Translations under genes and position numbers: made by a program
In this document: piece by piece, positions 14,427-17,788 of the stretch
Numbering within the stretch: position 1 is the stretch's first letter
Layout: each line of letters starts with the position of its first letter
The notes under the pieces: model-generated
Databases searched by the model: none
Told to the model about the DNA's origin: nothing
Seen by the model: the letters and a program-made list of their open reading frames with translations, nothing else
Assembly (NCBI RefSeq): GCF_002432345.1
Contig: NZ_DJDT01000194.1
Span: 1-17,788 of the forward strand
DNA from: Pedobacter sp. UBA5917
Lineage (GTDB): Bacteria > Bacteroidota > Bacteroidia > Sphingobacteriales > Sphingobacteriaceae
DNA: 17,788 nucleotides
Direction: 5' to 3'

Positions 14427-14864
14427 TTAGAAATTGGTATGTTCTTCTCTTGGCCAGGTCCAGGCGTAACAAACAATAAGAATGGTGATGATACTTTCTA
14501 TAATAGCCAGAAAAACATAAAAAGCACGCCATTCGGTTAAGGAAGTAAAAGCAATCAAAATCATGATTGCACTGTAAATAACCCCAAAAAAGATATTTAA
14601 AAATCTATTAAGCCGTGGTTTTAAGATAATGGAGATAAAAACCATCAATGCCGGAATAGCCAATAATAAGGCGGCGGCAAATAATTTCATCGGACTGTTC
14701 AGTAAATTATCACCATTAATCAGCCCTTCAGCCTTGTGTGGCACGTAAAGCTCGAAATAATCGCCGTATAGATAACAAAGTGTTATTGCAGCCCAAAGTG
14801 CCGACAGTTTAATTTTAGGGTTGATTTCGAAATCTTTAAGAGGAGTTTTGGTTGATGTATTCAT
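14427..14864 (-). CDS. DUF6326-like integral membrane protein
   Basis: The 145-residue protein has four hydrophobic segments (about 20-35, 60-81, 89-107 and 115-135) after an N-terminus with KLSALWAAITLCYLYGDYFELYVP. That opening, the SLTEWRAFYVF segment and the closing YAWTWP resemble the DUF6326 family, recognised from memory. Function unknown. It stands alone, convergent with the DinB-like gene, and its upstream region contains a large hairpin repeat (14998-15124). Confidence 0.75.
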   Translation of the reverse strand: MNTSTKTPLKDFEINPKIKLSALWAAITLCYLYGDYFELYVPHKAEGLINGDNLLNSPMKLFAAALLLAIPALMVFISIILKPRLNRFLNIFFGVIYSAIMILIAFTSLTEWRAFYVFLAIIESIITILIVCYAWTWPREEHTNF

Positions 14865-14997
14865 GTTGTGAGAAGCAATATTCCATATAGATGAAATTAT
14901 TTACATCATGGTTGCAAGGATGTAAAAATTTTCCTTCATTCTTAAATGCAAACTTGCCCTTCAACTCAATCACAATAGGCTTAGCCAAAAGAAAAAT

Positions 14998-15124
14998 CGT
15001 CATCTCGACTGGAACATAGTGGAATGCCCGCCTGCTACGGGCAGGGAGAGATCTATCTCGATAGATTTAGCTTCGCTGAGCATTTCATGGTTCTCGACTT
15101 CGTTGCACTCCGCTCGAAATGACG
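14998..15124. repeat. Hairpin repeat element, copy 1 (CGTCATnTCGA family), with internal insertion
   Basis: Outer arms CGTCATCTCGA (14998-15008) and TCGAAATGACG (15113-15123) pair with one mismatch. Inside are a GCCCG/CGGGC hairpin (15026-15042) and GGAGAGATCTATCTCG (15045-15060). Bases 15091-15122 are identical to 17757-17788 of copy 2. Between ATAGATTT and that arm, copy 1 carries about 22 bases (15069-15090) absent from copy 2. Confidence 0.85.
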
Positions 15125-15144
15125 ATTGCGTGATTGATTACATC

Positions 15145-16035
15145 CTAGCCAAAATAATCTCCCTGTTCCATATCAGCCAACAACTCAATGCGTGTTGGTT
15201 TCCAGCTTAAACTTTCCTGTGTAATTTTACTCGAAGCCGGGCAGTCTAAACCAGCGAAACCAGCTAACCAACCAAAATGTGCAGCTGCTTCTTCATTAGA
15301 TACTGATACCACAGGGATGTTAAGTTGTTTGCCAATAATTTCGGCGATGGCTTTTACCGTAATGCCCTCTTCGGCCACACCATGGAATCTGGCGTGTGGT
15401 GTAGCATTTTCTAGTGCTAAACGATAAAGTACGGCAGTGTCCAATCTGTGTACGGCAGACCAACGGTTAAGTCCTTCGCCAATGTAAGCCGATACACCTT
15501 TTTCGCGGGCAAGTTTAATGAGCATGGGCACAAAGCCATAATCGCCTGCTCCGTGTACTGACGGCGATAAACGTACCACAGCGGTATTTACGCCAAGTTC
15601 GGCAAGGGCATCGGCTGTTTGCTCCGATACACGCGGATGTACGGAAGCACCAGGTGCCGGGATAATATTTTCGGTAGCCAGGGTGCCCGGGCTTACCAAT
15701 GCAGTGCCTGAGGTTACAATAAACGGACGGTTAGAACCGGTAAGCTCGGCACCAATTGCTTCGATGGCAATTTTATCTACTTCACACATTTCCTTATAAC
15801 GGGTAAAATCGTGGATAAAACCCGTGTGGATTACGCCATCGGTAGCGGATGCACCACTGCGAAGGCTATTTAAATCGGTGAGGTCGCCGCGATGTACCCC
15901 GGCACCTGCTGTAATTAATGCATTGGCCGATGCATCTGAGCGGGCTAAACCCAAAACCTGATGACCATTATTTATTAATTCTTTAACTACTGCTGAACCT
16001 ACAAAACCTGTGGCTCCTGTTACAAATACACGCAT
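15145..16035 (-). CDS. Atypical SDR / NAD-dependent epimerase-like protein
   Basis: The 296-residue protein starts MRVFVTGATGFVG, with the extended-SDR glycine motif GATGFVG at 7-13. It has VIHTGF at 68-73, VTSGTAL at 107-113 and the WSAVH..D segment at 192-199. Where extended SDRs have YxxxK it has HPRVSEQTA (133-141), with neither Tyr nor Lys. This fits the atypical SDR_a4-like group, which keeps the Rossmann fold but lacks the classical catalytic dyad. It may bind NAD(P)H and act through other residues or serve as a sensor. It is preceded by the 398-bp spacer that separates it from the HxlR gene, also on the minus strand. Confidence 0.85.
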   Translation of the reverse strand: MRVFVTGATGFVGSAVVKELINNGHQVLGLARSDASANALITAGAGVHRGDLTDLNSLRSGASATDGVIHTGFIHDFTRYKEMCEVDKIAIEAIGAELTGSNRPFIVTSGTALVSPGTLATENIIPAPGASVHPRVSEQTADALAELGVNTAVVRLSPSVHGAGDYGFVPMLIKLAREKGVSAYIGEGLNRWSAVHRLDTAVLYRLALENATPHARFHGVAEEGITVKAIAEIIGKQLNIPVVSVSNEEAAAHFGWLAGFAGLDCPASSKITQESLSWKPTRIELLADMEQGDYFG

Positions 16036-16240
16036 GATTGATTATTTATTTAAAACAAATGATTTAATTTTTGAATGAAACAAATATCGGACGTGGGGCG
16101 AAAAAGGATTTAGCCGAATCAGTTGATGTTGTAGCCAAAAACGGTGTTAATGTTTGGTGTCTCTGTTTGAAGGTTCATAATGCTGATTTTTTGGAAAGCA
16201 AAAACAGAAGCTCTTAGGTTGCTGTAGTCCCGCTTTCCGT

Positions 16241-16278
16241 TTGTAGTGCCGGCGTTAAGCCGGCAGCTACCACTACAA
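16241..16278. repeat. REP-like GC-rich hairpin
   Basis: TGCCGGC (16247-16253), loop GTTAA, GCCGGCA (16259-16265), enclosed by TTGTAGTG (16241-16248) and CACTACAA (16271-16278), with a CAGCTAC segment bulged on the right side. Strong compound hairpin in an AT-rich spacer. No second copy lies in this window. Confidence 0.7.
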
Positions 16279-16334
16279 TCGGGTTTAGATAGCAGTGGAT
16301 GTGGTGCTATTTATGGCTGCAATTGGCAGTTTGC

Positions 16335-16403
16335 AGTTAACAATTTAACAATCCTGCAATTAAACAATTAGCTTGTAGAACAATTAACCGATTAAACCAA
16401 TTA
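16335..16403. repeat. Low-complexity AACAATTA-type array
   Basis: Degenerate units such as AACAATTTAACAATC, CAATTAAACAATTA and CAATTAACCGATTAAACC follow each other with no strict period. Probably a decayed simple-sequence array with no visible coding or signal function. Confidence 0.5.
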
Positions 16404-16433
16404 CCTGGCCCTGCTTTTCAAAACAAAAATAAT

Positions 16434-16829
16434 TTATAGTGAATTTACCGGCTCCTCAACAACCAAACCCTCTGTTTGATGGATGTGTGTACGGTACATA
16501 TTTCCCCAATCAGACATGGCGGTGAGCATATTTTTCATCGTACGGCCCAGATCGGTTAAGTTATATTCAACCCGTGGCGGCACCTCGGGGAAAACCACAC
16601 GGCTAATGATCTGGTCTTTTTCCAGTTCGCGTAACTGCGCTACCAGCATCCGTTCGGATATGCCCACAATATCTTTTTTTAATTCGCCATAACGCATGGT
16701 GCCATAAGAAAGGCGGCACAATATCGAGGGTTTCCAGCGGCCGCCAATTACAGCTAAAGATGCCGACATGCCGCAGGTATCGATCATCATTTTTTCGTTC
16801 AATGCATTGGTTGAAGTCTCTTTTCTCAT
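16434..16829 (-). CDS. HxlR family transcriptional regulator
   Basis: The 131-residue protein is a HxlR-type winged-helix regulator. It has the conserved N-terminal cysteine C19 in DTCGMSASLAVIGGRWKPSI, then RYGELKKDIVGISERMLVAQ with the recognition helix, and a wing at EVPPRVEYNLTDLG. The lone conserved cysteine is the redox or electrophile sensor in characterised members such as YodB and HypR of Bacillus. It is divergent from a classical SDR, with a 17-bp palindrome between, so it probably controls that gene and itself, perhaps in response to quinones, aldehydes or hypochlorite-type stress. That signal is inference from the family. Confidence 0.92.
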   Translation of the reverse strand: MRKETSTNALNEKMMIDTCGMSASLAVIGGRWKPSILCRLSYGTMRYGELKKDIVGISERMLVAQLRELEKDQIISRVVFPEVPPRVEYNLTDLGRTMKNMLTAMSDWGNMYRTHIHQTEGLVVEEPVNSL

Positions 16830-16840
16830 TTCTAACTTTT

Positions 16841-16857
16841 TTGTTAGTACCTAACAA
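16841..16857. promoter_or_regulatory. 17-bp perfect palindrome, likely HxlR operator
   Basis: TTGTTAG TAC CTAACAA is perfectly symmetric. It lies 12 bp before the regulator start (16829) and 62 bp before the SDR start (16920). It abuts a possible SDR promoter: TTG 16862-16864, 19-bp spacer, TATCTGTT at 16884-16891, a partial -7 match. HxlR proteins bind such inverted repeats as dimers. A further CTAAC half-site lies at 16832-16836. Confidence 0.7.
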
Positions 16858-16872
16858 TTTGTTGCTTACTCT

Positions 16873-16880
16873 CAAATATA
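16873..16880 (-). promoter_or_regulatory. -7 promoter element for the HxlR gene
   Basis: CAAATATA on the plus strand is TATATTTG on the minus strand, an exact TAnnTTTG. Transcription would begin near 16867, placing the 16841-16857 palindrome just inside the transcribed leader, where a bound dimer could block the polymerase. No good -33 was found. Confidence 0.5.
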
Positions 16881-16919
16881 AAGTATCTGTTTTAATTTAG
16901 CATAAAATTTAGAAATCAG

Positions 16920-17660
16920 ATGAAAAAATTAACAGATAAAATAGCCCTTGTTACCGGTGGAAGCAGGGGTATAGGCGCCGCAATAGTAAAAAGATTAGCT
17001 GTCGAAGGTGCAAAAGTTGTATTTACCTATGCCAATTCGCCCGAAAAGGCTGAGGCAGTTGTTGCTGATGTTAAAGCAATAGGAGGTGAGGCTTTGGCGA
17101 TAAAAGCCAGCAGTGCAGTACCTGCCGAAGTAACTGCAGCAGTAGCTAAAACCATTGCCGATTTTGGCCGTGTGGATATCCTTGTTAACAATGCAGGCAT
17201 TTACATTGGTAAAGCTTTTGAAGAGCATACGCTTGAAGATTACAATGATATTATGGCGGTTAACGTGCAGGCGGTTTTTGTAGCGGCTTTGGCTGCGGTA
17301 AAAGGCATGCCTGAAGGTGGTAGAATTATTACTATTGGCAGTAACATGGGCGATAATGCAGTTGGACCTGAAACTACGTTGTATACCATGAGTAAATCGG
17401 CATTACAGGGTTTTACGCGTGGCCTTGCCCGCGATTTAGGCGGCCGTAAAATTACAGTAAACCTTGTGCAGCCTGGGCCAACGAATACGGATATGAACCC
17501 GGCAGATGCACCTTTGGCCGATTTTTTAAGAACACGTATGGCGTTGCCAGAATATGGTACGGTTGAGGATATTGCTTCTTTTGTGAATTTTATCGCAAGC
17601 GATGAAGCCAGATACATTACCGGCTCGTTTTTAACGATTGATGGTGGGTTAAACGCTTAA
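16920..17660 (+). CDS. Classical SDR family oxidoreductase, HxlR-linked
   Basis: The 246-residue protein is a complete classical SDR: TGGSRGIG at 12-19, NNAG at 90-93, catalytic S141, Y155 and K159 (YTMSKSA), and the C-terminal IDGGLNA. It resembles 3-oxoacyl-ACP reductase-type and glucose-dehydrogenase-type SDRs, but the true substrate cannot be told. Divergence from a HxlR regulator suggests an inducible reductase for reactive carbonyl or quinone compounds, as for other HxlR-controlled SDRs. A hairpin repeat begins 45 bp after the stop. Confidence 0.92.
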   Translation: MKKLTDKIALVTGGSRGIGAAIVKRLAVEGAKVVFTYANSPEKAEAVVADVKAIGGEALAIKASSAVPAEVTAAVAKTIADFGRVDILVNNAGIYIGKAFEEHTLEDYNDIMAVNVQAVFVAALAAVKGMPEGGRIITIGSNMGDNAVGPETTLYTMSKSALQGFTRGLARDLGGRKITVNLVQPGPTNTDMNPADAPLADFLRTRMALPEYGTVEDIASFVNFIASDEARYITGSFLTIDGGLNA

Positions 17661-17704
17661 GGTATTATTATACGCTGTTCCATTGACAGACTTTAAATGC
17701 AAAC

Positions 17705-17788
17705 CGTCATTTCGACCGAAGCATCGCGCAGTGGAGAGATCTATCTTGAGATAGATTTCTCGACTTCGTTGCACTCCGCTCGAAATGA
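17705..17788. repeat. Hairpin repeat element, copy 2 (CGTCATTTCGA family), reaching window end
   Basis: Arm CGTCATTTCGA (17705-17715) pairs with TCGAAATGA (17780-17788); the last two bases of the arm lie outside the window. The centre (17733-17758) holds GGAGAGATCTATCTTGAGAT and is itself nearly palindromic. The right arm, 17757-17788, is identical over 32 bases to 15091-15122. Confidence 0.85.

Larger units (their letters stand above)
16036..16433. other. 398-bp gene-free spacer with hairpin and low-complexity array
   Basis: No convincing gene was found. It contains a GC-rich hairpin repeat (16241-16278) and an AT-rich array with repeated CAATTA/AACAAT strings (16335-16403). It lies upstream of the atypical SDR and downstream of the HxlR gene, both on the minus strand. 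Confidence 0.65.

Noticed and set aside
14813..14830. TTTTAGGGTTGAT shared with the leader of the lipoprotein gene near 3165.
   Set aside because: One copy lies inside the DUF6326-like coding region (encoding NPK), so the match is probably coincidental.

Overview
The window reads as Bacteroidota chromosome, most likely Sphingobacteriaceae (a Pedobacter-like soil or water bacterium). The basis is AT-rich spacers, repeated TAnnTTTG-type -7 promoter elements, a LytS-type kinase with a LytTR regulator, an ECF sigma/FecR pair followed by an STN-domain protein, and several intergenic hairpin repeats. No rRNA, tRNA, CRISPR, phage or insertion sequence was seen. All calls come from reading the sequence; no database was searched.

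Layout. 1-448: a partial SDR reductase, divergent from a Crp/Fnr-type regulator (565-1134), with a 16-bp palindrome between them that overlaps the regulator's promoter. 1251-1619: a stand-alone receiver protein. 1841-2380: a DoxX-like membrane protein, convergent with a lipoprotein gene (2519-3157) across a terminator hairpin. 3360-4154: a classical SDR. 6639 down to 4329 (minus strand): a compact operon of ABC ATPase, permease and membrane-anchored beta-rich protein. 6862-8669: a LytS-type kinase and LytTR regulator overlapping by 4 bp, divergent from the ABC operon.

The most unusual part is 8783-13345. A secreted protein (8783-9877) and a larger one (11603-13345) share a tandem 15-16-residue repeat (consensus roughly G-x-Q-hydrophobic-A/S-G-hydrophobic-hydrophobic-N) and a homologous C-terminal region that looks like an outer-membrane beta-barrel. 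The larger one also carries an N-terminal STN domain and a carboxypeptidase-regulatory-like domain, and is the last gene of an ECF sigma / FecR / STN-protein operon. Where one expects a TonB-dependent transducer, there is a repeat protein. The two halves are separated by a 110-bp inverted array built in strict 4-nt phase. My inference is a cell-surface signalling module (STN repeat protein to FecR to sigma), with the smaller repeat protein as partner or target and the two-component system next to it.

13346-17788 is a more ordinary accessory region: a DinB-like protein, a DUF6326-like membrane protein, an atypical SDR lacking the YxxxK motif, and an HxlR regulator divergent from a classical SDR across a perfect 17-bp operator-like palindrome. 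The spacers here and at 4158-4290 hold several families of hairpin repeats; two copies of one family (14998-15124 and 17705-17788) share an identical 32-bp arm.
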